Of a stretch of DNA of 38,435 nt, positions 8,967-16,762 are shown one piece after another (within the stretch, counting starts at the first letter, position 1; each line of letters starts with the position of its first letter). The DNA is from Lachnospiraceae bacterium (GTDB lineage: Bacteria > Bacillota > Clostridia > Lachnospirales > Lachnospiraceae): positions 1 to 38,435 of the forward strand of contig JAGAJL010000006.1 of the NCBI GenBank assembly GCA_017626095.1. The letters are read 5' to 3'. Both the position numbers and the translations under genes were made by a program. Below the pieces are notes generated by a model. The model saw nothing but the letters and a program-made list of their open reading frames with translations. It searched no databases and had not been told where the DNA came from.

Positions 8967-9008
8967 AATTGGAAAAGCAGTCAACTTGGTCGGCTGCTTT
9001 TTCCAATT
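8967..9008 (+). terminator. Rho-independent terminator after the MutS-like gene
   Basis: AATTGGAAAAGCAG (8967-8980) pairs with CTGCTTTTTCCAATT (8994-9008) with one bulged base and a 13-base loop. The stem is nearly symmetric and A/T-flanked, so it may stop transcription from both sides. Confidence 0.75.
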
Positions 9009-9118
9009 GGAATATTACAATAATTTTACATTGTTTTACGCATTTGAGATAGAGAGAATTGTCGGAATATGGTATGATAAATAATTAAAATGCTTCAGAT
9101 TGAAACAAGGAGGATAAA

Positions 9119-9417
9119 ATGCCGTCAAATTATGCACATTGTCGGATGGGGCAGGAAGTGCGGGATTGTCAGACGTAGAATATCTGGCATACTGGGGTTA
9201 TGCAGCCTCTGCAGCTACTCTGGTTGTAGCTTTGATGGGACCCATATGCGGCACTCTGGCAGATACCAAAGGATATAAAAAGCCTATTTTTATCATATCT
9301 CTTATGATCGGTGCGGTTTCCCAATTGACAGGCGATATCAACAAAGGAGTTGGGATGCTTTCTCTGATGTTTGTGATAGGAATTCTTATATTCAGATGTG
9401 CCGTGAAGGAAGATTAG
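9119..9417 (+). pseudogene. Remnant of an MFS transporter (UMF1-like) with internal deletion
   Basis: A strong AAGGAGG (9107-9113) precedes ATG 9119, but that frame stops after 19 codons. From about 9139 another frame encodes LSDVEYLAYWGYAASAAT and GPICGTLADTKGYKKPIF, which resemble TM2-TM3 and the loop signature of UMF1/Atg22-like major facilitator permeases. After about 50 residues it jumps to GDINKGVGMLSLMFVIGILIF, which looks like the last membrane helix of such a protein, then stops. A full transporter is over 400 residues, so the first helix and most of the middle are missing. This is best read as a gene decayed by deletions, not a small functional protein. Confidence 0.65.
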
Positions 9418-9564
9418 TCGAAATGATTTCATCAACTTGTAACGAATATTATTTCCCATTTTCCACATAATAACTCCAGAGTAAATAAAAGTCAGACAGG
9501 ATGTTTTTGTAATCATAGAGAAAGCACCTTGTTAAAATTTTTTAGAAAAATGGAGGAAAAGGTC

Positions 9565-10110
9565 TTGAAAGCAACAGGAATCGTTCGAAGAATTGATGAT
9601 TTGGGGAGAATCGTAATTCCCAAAGAAATCCGACGTACGTTACACATTCGTGAAAGCGATCCGATGGAAATCTTTACAAGCAAAGAAGGAGAAATCATAT
9701 TAAAAAAATATTCGCCTATTGGAGAAATGAGTACGTTTGCAAAACAATATGCGGAAAGCCTGGCACAGGTTTCCGGGAAGGTGGCGCTCATTGCCGACCG
9801 CGATCAGTTTATTGCGACAGCCGGAGGTGGAAAAGCCTTTAATGGAAAAGGTCTTTCCAGACATTTGGAGGATGCCCTGGAGCGAAGAGAGACCATTCTT
9901 GCGGGAAAAGGCGAAAAGCAGTTTTTAGAAATTGCGCATGAGATGCAGGATGCTTATGAGCAGGAAATGATTGCACCCATCATCTGTGAAGGGGATGTCA
10001 TCGGTGCCGTAATTTTACTGGATACGAATGAAAAAGGAAAAATGGGTGAAGTGGAAAAGAAACTGGCGCAATCGGCAGCAGCATTTTTGGGAAGACAGAT
10101 GGAGCAGTAA
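9565..10110 (+). CDS. spoVT: SpoVT/AbrB-family transition regulator
   Basis: This 181-residue DNA-binding regulator consists of an AbrB-type swapped-hairpin domain (KATGIVRRIDDLGRIVIPKE, about 2-50) and a C-terminal GAF-like domain (about 55-181). Length and sequence match SpoVT, a sporulation-stage regulator in Bacillus and Clostridia. The start is taken as TTG 9565: family members begin MKATGIVRRIDDLG, and GGAGG (9552-9556) sits eight bases upstream. Upstream ATGs in frame (9529, 9550) would add an atypical tail and one overlaps the ribosome site. It suggests a sporulating lineage, though SpoVT-like proteins persist in some non-sporulating relatives. Confidence 0.9.
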   Translation: MKATGIVRRIDDLGRIVIPKEIRRTLHIRESDPMEIFTSKEGEIILKKYSPIGEMSTFAKQYAESLAQVSGKVALIADRDQFIATAGGGKAFNGKGLSRHLEDALERRETILAGKGEKQFLEIAHEMQDAYEQEMIAPIICEGDVIGAVILLDTNEKGKMGEVEKKLAQSAAAFLGRQMEQ

Positions 10111-10146
10111 AAATGCATGGAAAAGGCGGTTTTGTGCTGATGATGC

Positions 10147-10176
10147 TTGACAATGCCCGATTTTGAGAATTATAAT
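10147..10176 (+). promoter_or_regulatory. Consensus promoter of the T-box/ileS transcript
   Basis: TTGACA (10147-10152) and TATAAT (10171-10176) are both perfect, with an 18-bp spacer. They lie just upstream of the T-box leader, so transcription should begin near 10183. Confidence 0.88.
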
Positions 10177-10182
10177 ACAAAC

Positions 10183-10443
10183 AGTTTGATAGTTTTAAAG
10201 ACGTTGACGAAGAGAGTACACAGTTTTGGAAAGTCAAAGCGAGCCGGAGATGGTGGAAGTCCGGTATGAGTAAAAGACTATGGAAAATCACTTCCGAGTT
10301 GCGGCCTGAACATCGAAGGATCTGTAGGTGCCGACGTTTTCTTGCGTTAAAAGAGCTCATATAAATCCGGTTTCGGAGAGTATGCTGTAATAGGTGGTAA
10401 CGAATGTATGGCTTTCGTCCTTTTACGGACGGGAGCCTTTTTT
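10183..10443 (+). ncRNA. T-box leader (isoleucine) of ileS
   Basis: T-box RNAs sense uncharged tRNA and let transcription proceed when charging is low. Stem I begins with GACGAAGAGAGTA, has the conserved distal-loop segment GAGCCGGAGATGGTGGAAG, and closes through GTAGGTGCCGACG. The specifier is ATC (Ile); two ATC triplets occur on the 3' side of the specifier region (10312-10314 and 10320-10322), the first preceded by the GAA of the loop-E motif. The tRNA-acceptor-binding T-box is the AGGTGGTAACG segment (10392-10402), diverged from TGGNACC. The competing terminator is the hairpin at 10410-10443. ileS directly downstream confirms the specificity. Confidence 0.92.
10410..10443 (+). terminator. 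T-box terminator hairpin
   Basis: GGCTTTCGTCC (10410-10420) pairs with GGACGGGAGCC (10426-10436), including two G-U pairs, then a T run to 10442. It is mutually exclusive with the antiterminator formed by the T-box sequence. Confidence 0.9.
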
Positions 10444-10469
10444 ATGGAAAAAGGAAAGGAGTACGTTTC

Positions 10470-13400
10470 ATGTATCAGAAAGTTGAGACAAATGCAAATT
10501 TTGTAGAACATGAAAAAGAGACAGAGAAATTCTGGAGAGAAAATAACATTTTCAAAAAGAGTATGGAAGCACGCAAAGAAGGACCTACCTATACTTTTTA
10601 TGACGGACCTCCGACTGCAAACGGAAAACCGCATATCGGACATGTTTTAACACGTGTTATCAAGGATATGATTCCGAGATACCGTACCATGAAGGGTTAT
10701 ATGGTTCCCAGAAAAGCCGGCTGGGATACCCATGGTCTTCCGGTTGAGTTGGAAGTAGAAAAATTGTTGGGATTAGACGGCAAGGAACAGATTGAAGAGT
10801 ACGGTCTGGATCCGTTTATTCAGAAATGTAAGGAAAGCGTTTGGAAATACAAAGGTATGTGGGAAGATTTCTCAGGTACGGTTGGTTTCTGGGCAGATAT
10901 GGATGATCCTTATGTTACTTACCATGATGATTTCATTGAATCTGAGTGGTGGGCATTAAAAGAAATCTGGAATAAAAAATTATTATATAAAGGCTTTAAG
11001 ATCGTTCCCTATTGCCCTCGCTGCGGAACTCCGTTATCTTCACACGAAGTAGCACAGGGTTACAAAGCCGTAAAAGAACGTTCTGCGACCGTACGTTTTA
11101 AAATCAAAGATCAGGATGCTTATTTCCTGGCATGGACGACAACTCCCTGGACATTGCCGAGCAATACCGCGCTTTGCGTAAATCCGGTTGAAACCTATGC
11201 AAAAGTCAAAGCAGCTGACGGATATACCTATATCATGGCTGAAGCTTTACTTGACACCGTACTTGGCAAACTGGCAGAAGATGGAAAAGCAGCTTACGAA
11301 GTGGTTGAGACCTATGTGGGAAATGATTTAGTCGGAACGGAGTATGAAGCTTTATATTCCTGTGCGTCAGATGTTGCCGAAAAACAGCATAAAAAAGCAC
11401 ACTTTGTTACCGCAGACAGCTATGTAACATTGACAGACGGTACCGGTATTGTACATATTGCACCTGCTTTTGGTGAGGATGATGCGAGAGTAGGACGCGA
11501 AAATGATTTACCTTTTGTTCAGTTTGTAGACGGAAAAGGTAATTTAACAGAAGAAACTCCTTTCGCAGGTCTCTTCGTAAAAGATGCAGATCCGAAAGTA
11601 TTAGTTGATTTGGATAGCAGAGGCTTACTGTTTGATGCTCCTAAATTTGAGCATGATTATCCGTTCTGCTGGAGATGTGATACACCACTTATTTACTATG
11701 CAAGAGAATCCTGGTTTATCAAGATGACAGCAGTAAAAGACGATCTTGTGAAAAACAACAAGACTGTAAACTGGATTCCGCCGAGTATCGGAGAAGGCCG
11801 TTTTGGTAACTGGCTGGAAAACATTCAGGACTGGGGTGTATCCCGTAACCGTTATTGGGGAACGCCTTTAAATATCTGGGAATGTGAAGACTGCGGACAT
11901 ATGGAATGTATCGGAAGCCGCGAAGAGCTTGCAAAGATGAGCGGCAATGTCGATGCAAAGACCGTGGAATTACACAGACCTTATATTGATGAAGTGACCA
12001 TTACCTGTCCGGATTGCGGCAAGACCATGAAACGTGTTCCGGAAGTGATTGACTGCTGGTTTGACTCCGGTGCAATGCCTTTTGCACAGCATCATTATCC
12101 TTTTGAAAATAAAGAATTATTTGAGCAACAGTTCCCGGCACAGTTTATTTCCGAAGCGGTTGACCAGACACGTGGCTGGTTCTATTCCTTAATGGCAGAA
12201 TCAACACTGTTGTTTAATAAATCACCCTATGAAAACGTTATCGTTCTGGGTCTTGTATTGGATGAAAACGGAAATAAAATGTCAAAATCCAAAGGAAATG
12301 CAGTAGATCCTTTTGAAGCCCTGGAAAAATACGGTGCAGATGCCGTACGCTGGTATTTCTATATCAATTCGGCTCCCTGGCTGCCCAACCGTTTTGACGG
12401 AAAAGCCGTACAGGAAAAATCACGTAAATTCATGGGAACCTTGTGGAATACTTATGCATTCTTTGCTTTATATGCAGAAATCGATCAGTTCGATGCGACA
12501 AAATACACATTGGATTATGATAAACTTCCCGTCATGGATAAGTGGTTATTGTCCAAATTGAATTCAGCCGTAAAAGCCGTTGATACAAACCTTGAAAATT
12601 ATCGTATTCCGGAAGCTGCCAGAGCTTTAGATGATTTTACCGATGAAATGAGTAACTGGTATGTTCGTCGTTCCCGTGAGCGTTTCTGGGCAAAGGGAAT
12701 GGAGCAGGATAAGATCAATGCTTATATGACTCTTTACACCGCGCTTGTAACCATCGCCAAGGCAGCAGCACCCATGGTACCTTTCATGACTGAAGAAATT
12801 TACCGCAACTTAGTCTGCAGCATTGATTCTTCTGCTCCCGAAAGTATCCATTTATGCGATTTCCCGACGGTAAACGAAGACTACATTGATACAAAGCTCG
12901 AAGACAGCATGGAAGAAGTTTTAAAAATCGTCGTTATGGGACGTGCGGCAAGAAATGCAGCCAACATCAAAAACCGTCAGCCGATTGGAAACATGTATGT
13001 CAAAGCGGCAAATGTGCTGGATGATTTCTATGTAGATATCATCGAAGACGAATTGAATGTAAAGAAAGTAACCTTTACCGATGATGTTTCTGATTTTGCT
13101 TCATACAGCTTCAAACCCCAGCTTCGTACCGTAGGACCCAAATACGGCAAACAGCTTGGCGGTATCCAGAAGACACTTGCATCCTTAGACGGAAGCAAGG
13201 CAATGGAAGAATTAAAAGCAAACGGAGCCATTACATTTGAGGTTGATGGTGTACAAGTAAGCCTTTCAGAAGAAGATCTTTTGATTTCAACAGAAAAAAA
13301 AGACGGTTTTGTAACCGAGGCCGATAATTATGTGACTGTTGTTTTAGATACGAATCTGACAGAAGAATTGATTAAAGAAGGATTTGTATTAGAAGTAATC

Positions 13401-13625
13401 AGTAAGATCCAGACAATGCGTAAGGATTCCAATTTTGAAGTCATGGATCACATCAAGATTGCAGTTACCGGAAATGAAAAGCTCGGAAAGATTGTCATGG
13501 ACAATAAAGATGCCATTGCTACCAAAGTACTTGCAGATGAAATGACAACAGAAGGTGCATTTGCAATCAGTAAAGAGTGGACAGTTAACGGAGAAAAGGT
13601 TACAATATCTTTAGAGAAAGCATAA
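10470..13625 (+). CDS. ileS: Isoleucyl-tRNA synthetase (type 2, IleRS2)
   Basis: This 1051-residue class I aminoacyl-tRNA synthetase charges tRNA-Ile. The HIGH motif is HIGH (55-58) within PPTANGKPHIGH and the KMSKS motif is at 603-607. The CP1 editing domain contains AWTTTPWTLPSNTAL. Zinc-knuckle pairs CPRC, CEDC and CPDC are visible. The length and the FSGTVGFWADMDDPYVTY region match the eukaryote-like IleRS2 class, which as a family is less sensitive to mupirocin. The start is ATG 10470 behind AAAGGAG; the frame extends to 10404 but that lies inside the T-box. Control is by the T-box riboswitch. The SseB-family gene follows after 13 bp. Confidence 0.97.
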   Translation: MYQKVETNANFVEHEKETEKFWRENNIFKKSMEARKEGPTYTFYDGPPTANGKPHIGHVLTRVIKDMIPRYRTMKGYMVPRKAGWDTHGLPVELEVEKLLGLDGKEQIEEYGLDPFIQKCKESVWKYKGMWEDFSGTVGFWADMDDPYVTYHDDFIESEWWALKEIWNKKLLYKGFKIVPYCPRCGTPLSSHEVAQGYKAVKERSATVRFKIKDQDAYFLAWTTTPWTLPSNTALCVNPVETYAKVKAADGYTYIMAEALLDTVLGKLAEDGKAAYEVVETYVGNDLVGTEYEALYSCASDVAEKQHKKAHFVTADSYVTLTDGTGIVHIAPAFGEDDARVGRENDLPFVQFVDGKGNLTEETPFAGLFVKDADPKVLVDLDSRGLLFDAPKFEHDYPFCWRCDTPLIYYARESWFIKMTAVKDDLVKNNKTVNWIPPSIGEGRFGNWLENIQDWGVSRNRYWGTPLNIWECEDCGHMECIGSREELAKMSGNVDAKTVELHRPYIDEVTITCPDCGKTMKRVPEVIDCWFDSGAMPFAQHHYPFENKELFEQQFPAQFISEAVDQTRGWFYSLMAESTLLFNKSPYENVIVLGLVLDENGNKMSKSKGNAVDPFEALEKYGADAVRWYFYINSAPWLPNRFDGKAVQEKSRKFMGTLWNTYAFFALYAEIDQFDATKYTLDYDKLPVMDKWLLSKLNSAVKAVDTNLENYRIPEAARALDDFTDEMSNWYVRRSRERFWAKGMEQDKINAYMTLYTALVTIAKAAAPMVPFMTEEIYRNLVCSIDSSAPESIHLCDFPTVNEDYIDTKLEDSMEEVLKIVVMGRAARNAANIKNRQPIGNMYVKAANVLDDFYVDIIEDELNVKKVTFTDDVSDFASYSFKPQLRTVGPKYGKQLGGIQKTLASLDGSKAMEELKANGAITFEVDGVQVSLSEEDLLISTEKKDGFVTEADNYVTVVLDTNLTEELIKEGFVLEVISKIQTMRKDSNFEVMDHIKIAVTGNEKLGKIVMDNKDAIATKVLADEMTTEGAFAISKEWTVNGEKVTISLEKA

Positions 13626-13638
13626 AGGAGTAAGCTTT

Positions 13639-14142
13639 ATGAAATTCAAAAAAGAAGAGCTTCAAAATGAAGCGCTCAATGCATGTATTCAGAAAATGAA
13701 AGAAGAAGTAAATGCAGATACACAGAGAGCCCTTTTGGATGAGGTTTTAAAGTGTAAATTATGGGTGCCTGCAAAGGTTACCCCCGGACCGATTAAGACA
13801 CCCAAGGGTGAATTTGTGGTTACTTCCAAGCACAAAGTCAGTATGGTATCTGCACATCATACCGTAAACGGACAGGATATCAGTTATTACATCGCATTTA
13901 CGGATAAAGATGCCTTTAAGACATGGGCCAATGGGAAAAAGCATGACATATTTACGGCAGAATTTGATGAAATTGCCGTCATGCTGTTAAGACCCACTGC
14001 AGTCTGTCGTGGTGTGATTTTAAATCCCGGTACAGACAACATCCGTCTGACAACGGAAGCCGTAAAGCAGTCCATTATCCATCGGGATAAGGTTGCAAGC
14101 GGGGAGATTGAGGATACATCTTCTGACACACAAGCTGAATAA
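13639..14142 (+). CDS. SseB-family protein
   Basis: This 167-residue cytoplasmic protein has the C-terminal SseB pattern: an FTDKDAFKTW segment, then hydrophobic VMLLRPTAVCRGVILNPG. E. coli SseB was named for effects on serine sensitivity, but the biochemical role of the family is unknown. GGAG precedes ATG 13639 and the gene begins 13 bp after ileS, so it is in the same T-box-controlled transcript. The tail SSDTQAE and the following bases are duplicated in diverged form at 16763-16805, on the far side of an AT-rich insert. This marks the 3' end of the gene as a likely insertion site. Confidence 0.8.
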   Translation: MKFKKEELQNEALNACIQKMKEEVNADTQRALLDEVLKCKLWVPAKVTPGPIKTPKGEFVVTSKHKVSMVSAHHTVNGQDISYYIAFTDKDAFKTWANGKKHDIFTAEFDEIAVMLLRPTAVCRGVILNPGTDNIRLTTEAVKQSIIHRDKVASGEIEDTSSDTQAE

Positions 14143-14166
14143 TTTGTAAAGTAACAAAAAGCTGTG
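14121..14166. repeat. Left direct repeat at the sseB 3' end (putative attL)
   Basis: This 46-bp stretch covers the last codons of the SseB gene, its stop and the first arm of its terminator. About 40 positions match the 43-bp copy at 16763-16805, starting with the identical TTCTGACACACAA and ending in AAAGCTGTG. It is read as the left boundary of the insert that ends near 16762. Confidence 0.55.
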
Positions 14167-14193
14167 CGCGAGGACTTCGTGCACAGCTTTTTT
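14157..14193. terminator. Bidirectional terminator between the SseB gene and the lipoprotein gene
   Basis: AAAAGCTGTGC (14157-14167) pairs with GCACAGCTTTT (14181-14191), followed by more T. A-runs on one side and T-runs on the other let it work for the plus-strand SseB gene and the convergent minus-strand lipoprotein gene. Confidence 0.85.
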
Positions 14194-14203
14194 GTAAAAG
14201 ATA

Positions 14204-14761
14204 TTATTCTGTTTGAGCAACAGTACTTACACAATAAGTTATATTTTGAGAACCATATATATCAATATAATATGCAGGTTCACTTCCAATTTCTATTTCG
14301 ACATATTTTAAATCATTTTGCTCATTTGATTTATATATGCATTTTGGCTCGCCAACTCTTGATCCATTTATATCAGAGATATAGTAATTTATTTGAAAAA
14401 TACTGTCTCTAATAGGAATAGCTATTCGATCCCCTTCTCTATAAGCATAGAAACCTCCCTCGTATAATACGGATTGAACACTGGTTGTTTCATTGGATAT
14501 TGCTAAGCAAATATCTTCTGTATTCTCTTGTGCAGCAAAAATTTCCCAGTCTATCATAGACGAAACAGGAGCTTCATAGGGTTCTTCTTCATTACTTGTA
14601 TTTTCATTGACATCTTGTTCTTCTTGGTTTGCAGATGTCTCTTCTAAAGAATTTGTTTCCTCTGCCACCGCGGGCTCTTGTTCATTTGCTGCAGTTGCAG
14701 GTGCGCTTTCTGTCTGCGAATTTCCACAACCAAAAAGCATCATAGATATCATTGCTGTCAA
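14204..14761 (-). CDS. Secreted lipoprotein of unknown function, 5' end out of frame
   Basis: The open frame encodes 185 residues: a hydrophobic stretch ending in a lipobox (LFGC), then a long Glu/Ala/Ser/Asn-rich linker (about 15-65) typical of surface lipoproteins, then a C-terminal domain of about 115 residues (GGFYAYREGDRIAIPIRDSI and so on) that I do not recognise. In its own frame it starts only at TTG 14761, which has no ribosome site and leaves the signal peptide without its charged N-terminus. A perfect start (GGAGGA at 14813-14808, ATG at 14802-14800) lies upstream one base out of frame across a run of eight A. With nine A it would read MKKKEPGFQNSFLVLTA, a proper lipoprotein signal. 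So it is either frameshifted, phase-variable, or expressed by slippage. Confidence 0.6.
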   Translation of the reverse strand: MTAMISMMLFGCGNSQTESAPATAANEQEPAVAEETNSLEETSANQEEQDVNENTSNEEEPYEAPVSSMIDWEIFAAQENTEDICLAISNETTSVQSVLYEGGFYAYREGDRIAIPIRDSIFQINYYISDINGSRVGEPKCIYKSNEQNDLKYVEIEIGSEPAYYIDIYGSQNITYCVSTVAQTE

Positions 14762-14791
14762 AACAAGAAATGAATTTTGGAAACCAGGTTC

Positions 14792-14813
14792 TTTTTTTTC
14801 ATAAAAATCCTCC
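14792..14813 (-). promoter_or_regulatory. Ribosome site, ATG and A8 tract of the lipoprotein gene
   Basis: Read on the minus strand, GGAGGA is followed five bases later by ATG and then eight A (14799-14792). The frame from this ATG stops after 14 codons. Adding one A restores the lipoprotein frame, so this tract decides whether the product is made. Confidence 0.6.
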
Positions 14814-14894
14814 TTAAGTACTATAAAGATAGTTGATAATTATTAATGATTTGCAATACTTTTTTGCTCAGCAAAAATTTGCTTTAGTTTATAT

Positions 14895-14949
14895 AAAGTA
14901 TTTACACAGACAAATTTTACCACCATATACTTGTCTGTGTAAATACTTT
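14895..14949. promoter_or_regulatory. Perfect 19-bp inverted repeat in the divergent intergenic region
   Basis: The sequence at 14895-14913 (AAAGTATTTACACAGACAA) is exactly reverse-complemented at 14931-14949, with 17 bp between. It lies between the divergent lipoprotein and XRE genes, where an operator would be. A third copy of the core ACACAGACAA occurs at 15013-15022, touching the XRE ribosome site. The likely reading is a set of XRE binding sites controlling both directions; a transcript through it would also form a stable hairpin. Confidence 0.55.
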
Positions 14950-15033
14950 TTATTTATGCAGATTATTCTTGGAACATGAATATATTTATACAATTGAGTA
15001 AAGAATATATACACACAGACAAAAGGAGTTCAT

Positions 15034-15354
15034 ATGGTTGCAGTAATTGATTATGAAAAGTTAGGAAATAAAATTAAATCGATCCGGCAATCAAAAAATC
15101 TTACGCAAGATTATATTGCAAATGCAATCGGTTGTAATGTATCACATGTTTCTAATATAGAAAATAATCATACGAAGGTTTCTTTGAATGTACTCTTTTC
15201 CATTGCTGATGTATTGGGAGTTACGATGGATTATTTATTAAGTGATCAGCTTTCTGATAAAAATGAAGTCTTAGAGTTGGAAATTATGAAATGTGTAAAA
15301 GAGATGCCCATAGATCAAAAAGAACAAGTACTTCGAATTATCCGTGTGTTGTAG
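15034..15354 (+). CDS. XRE-family (Cro/CI-type) transcriptional regulator
   Basis: This 106-residue protein has an N-terminal helix-turn-helix (about 7-65: IRQSKNLTQDYIANAIGCN, then SNIENNHTKVS and MDYLL) and a short helical C-terminal tail probably used for dimerisation. AAGGAG lies six bases before ATG 15034. It is divergent from the lipoprotein gene and flanked upstream by a perfect 19-bp inverted repeat whose core recurs at its own ribosome site, so self-regulation and control of the lipoprotein gene are inferred. It is the regulator of the AT-rich insert. No terminator is seen after it. Confidence 0.88.
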   Translation: MVAVIDYEKLGNKIKSIRQSKNLTQDYIANAIGCNVSHVSNIENNHTKVSLNVLFSIADVLGVTMDYLLSDQLSDKNEVLELEIMKCVKEMPIDQKEQVLRIIRVL

Positions 15355-15491
15355 AAAATAACGAATTATTATTATGTTTATGTTATTAATATGAGAGTCG
15401 AAAAAAAGTTTTTAAATGTATTATTTGTTGTATATTCTGGGATAATATATTATAATTAAGAAAAATTATTTCTATAAAGGAAGTTTTGTAG

Positions 15492-15623
15492 ATGAAAATA
15501 TGTGAAAGAGACGATGTAAGAAGATATAAAATCATATCCCAATTGTCTTCGAAGCAAATAGAAAAACTGGCCGAAATGGTGTATTTTCTTACAAAACGTC
15601 CTGTAAGAAAAAAGAACAAATAA
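15492..15623 (+). CDS. 43-residue basic protein of unknown function
   Basis: ATG 15492 follows AAAGGAAG (15476-15483) at eight bases, and a TATAAT (15451-15456) lies just upstream. The peptide starts MKICERDDVRRYKII, has one amphipathic helix (SSKQIEKLAEMVYFL) and ends in a lysine/arginine-rich tail. There is no signal or membrane segment. It sits between the XRE regulator and the ORF6N gene inside the insert. The spacing of ribosome site and start makes it a likely real small gene; the role is unknown. Confidence 0.5.
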   Translation: MKICERDDVRRYKIISQLSSKQIEKLAEMVYFLTKRPVRKKNK

Positions 15624-15763
15624 CATATTATTCGATTACATAAAAGTTCTAATCTATTTTTCTAAAATCAATTCTTAATTCATATGCTTTTTATCTTATT
15701 TTGGAACGCCTCTGAATAAAAATCAATATTGCGATAAAGAAAAAATGCCACAAAGGAGAATTA

Positions 15764-16741
15764 ATGGAAAATACAAATGAAATAAAGATTGTCAATCAAT
15801 CAGATGTAGAAAAACTTATTTATACAATACGAGGACAGAAGGTAATGCTAGATTCTGATTTGGCAAAGATATATGGGTATGAAACAAAAAGATTAAATGA
15901 GCAGGTAAAGCGTAATAAACGCAAGTTTCCAGATGATTTTATGTTTCAGCTTATAGATGAAGAAGTGAAAAATTTGTGGTCGCAAAATGCGACCGCAAAT
16001 ATAAATTCAATGTCGCGAAGTAACCCTTTTGTTTTTACAGAACAGGGCATTTATATGTTAATGACTGTGTTAAGAGGTGAATTGGCATACGCCCAAAGCA
16101 TTGTATTAATTCGAGTTTTCAAAGCTATGAAAGATTATTTATCTGACAACAAAATGCTTGTCACATCTGATGAATTTTGCCATCTCTCTACCATAACAGC
16201 TCAAAATACTTCTGACATAGCAAAAATCAAAGAAGAAATTGTTACAAAATCAGAGCTTGATAAATTTATTAAATCTTTTAATGATAAACGAATTGCAAAA
16301 GAATATGTCATCTTAAATGGACAAACTGTTGAGGCTGATTTGGCATATTCCGAAATATATTCATTGGCAAAGAAAACAATTTATATTGTAGATAATTATA
16401 TAGGTCTTAAAACCCTAAGTTTGTTAAAAACAGCACAGTTAGGAGTTACAGCAATAGTATTTAGTGATAATATACACAATATGCTAAGACTTACCGATTA
16501 TAATGATTATATGTCGCAGTATGGGCATCCGCCTATTACTTTTCAAAAGACAAATGGAAAGTATCACGACAGATATATTATCCTCGATTACAATACAAGA
16601 ACAGAAAAAATATATCATTGTGGAGCATCTTCAAAAGACGCAGGAAAGAAAATTACGTCTATCACAAAAATAGACGATAAAACAATGTATCATCTTATGG
16701 TAGATGAATTATTAAACAACCCATTCTTGATACTTAATTAA
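15764..16741 (+). CDS. ORF6N-domain protein with PLD-like C-terminal domain
   Basis: This is a 325-residue protein. Residues about 11-125 form an ORF6N domain (IRGQKVMLDSDLAKIYGYET, RNKRKFPDDFMFQL and FTEQGIYMLMTVLRG), a DNA-binding module found in phage antirepressors and mobile elements. A coiled linker (about 141-180) leads to a C-terminal domain (about 185-325) with HDRYIILD (268-275) and GASSKDAGKK (287-296), resembling a PLD-superfamily fold. The catalytic lysine of the HKD motif is replaced by arginine (R270), so nuclease activity is doubtful. GGAG precedes ATG 15764. Lower GC than the surrounding genes and its place inside the flanking repeats point to horizontal transfer. A phage-response or defence role is possible but unproven. 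Confidence 0.8.
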   Translation: MENTNEIKIVNQSDVEKLIYTIRGQKVMLDSDLAKIYGYETKRLNEQVKRNKRKFPDDFMFQLIDEEVKNLWSQNATANINSMSRSNPFVFTEQGIYMLMTVLRGELAYAQSIVLIRVFKAMKDYLSDNKMLVTSDEFCHLSTITAQNTSDIAKIKEEIVTKSELDKFIKSFNDKRIAKEYVILNGQTVEADLAYSEIYSLAKKTIYIVDNYIGLKTLSLLKTAQLGVTAIVFSDNIHNMLRLTDYNDYMSQYGHPPITFQKTNGKYHDRYIILDYNTRTEKIYHCGASSKDAGKKITSITKIDDKTMYHLMVDELLNNPFLILN

Positions 16742-16762
16742 CTTAGTCAGCATGGATAGTTT

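Noticed and set aside
10404-10469. Longer ileS start at 10404
   Set aside because: This ATG lies in the T-box and the terminator hairpin follows; the ribosome site and family N-terminus fit ATG 10470.
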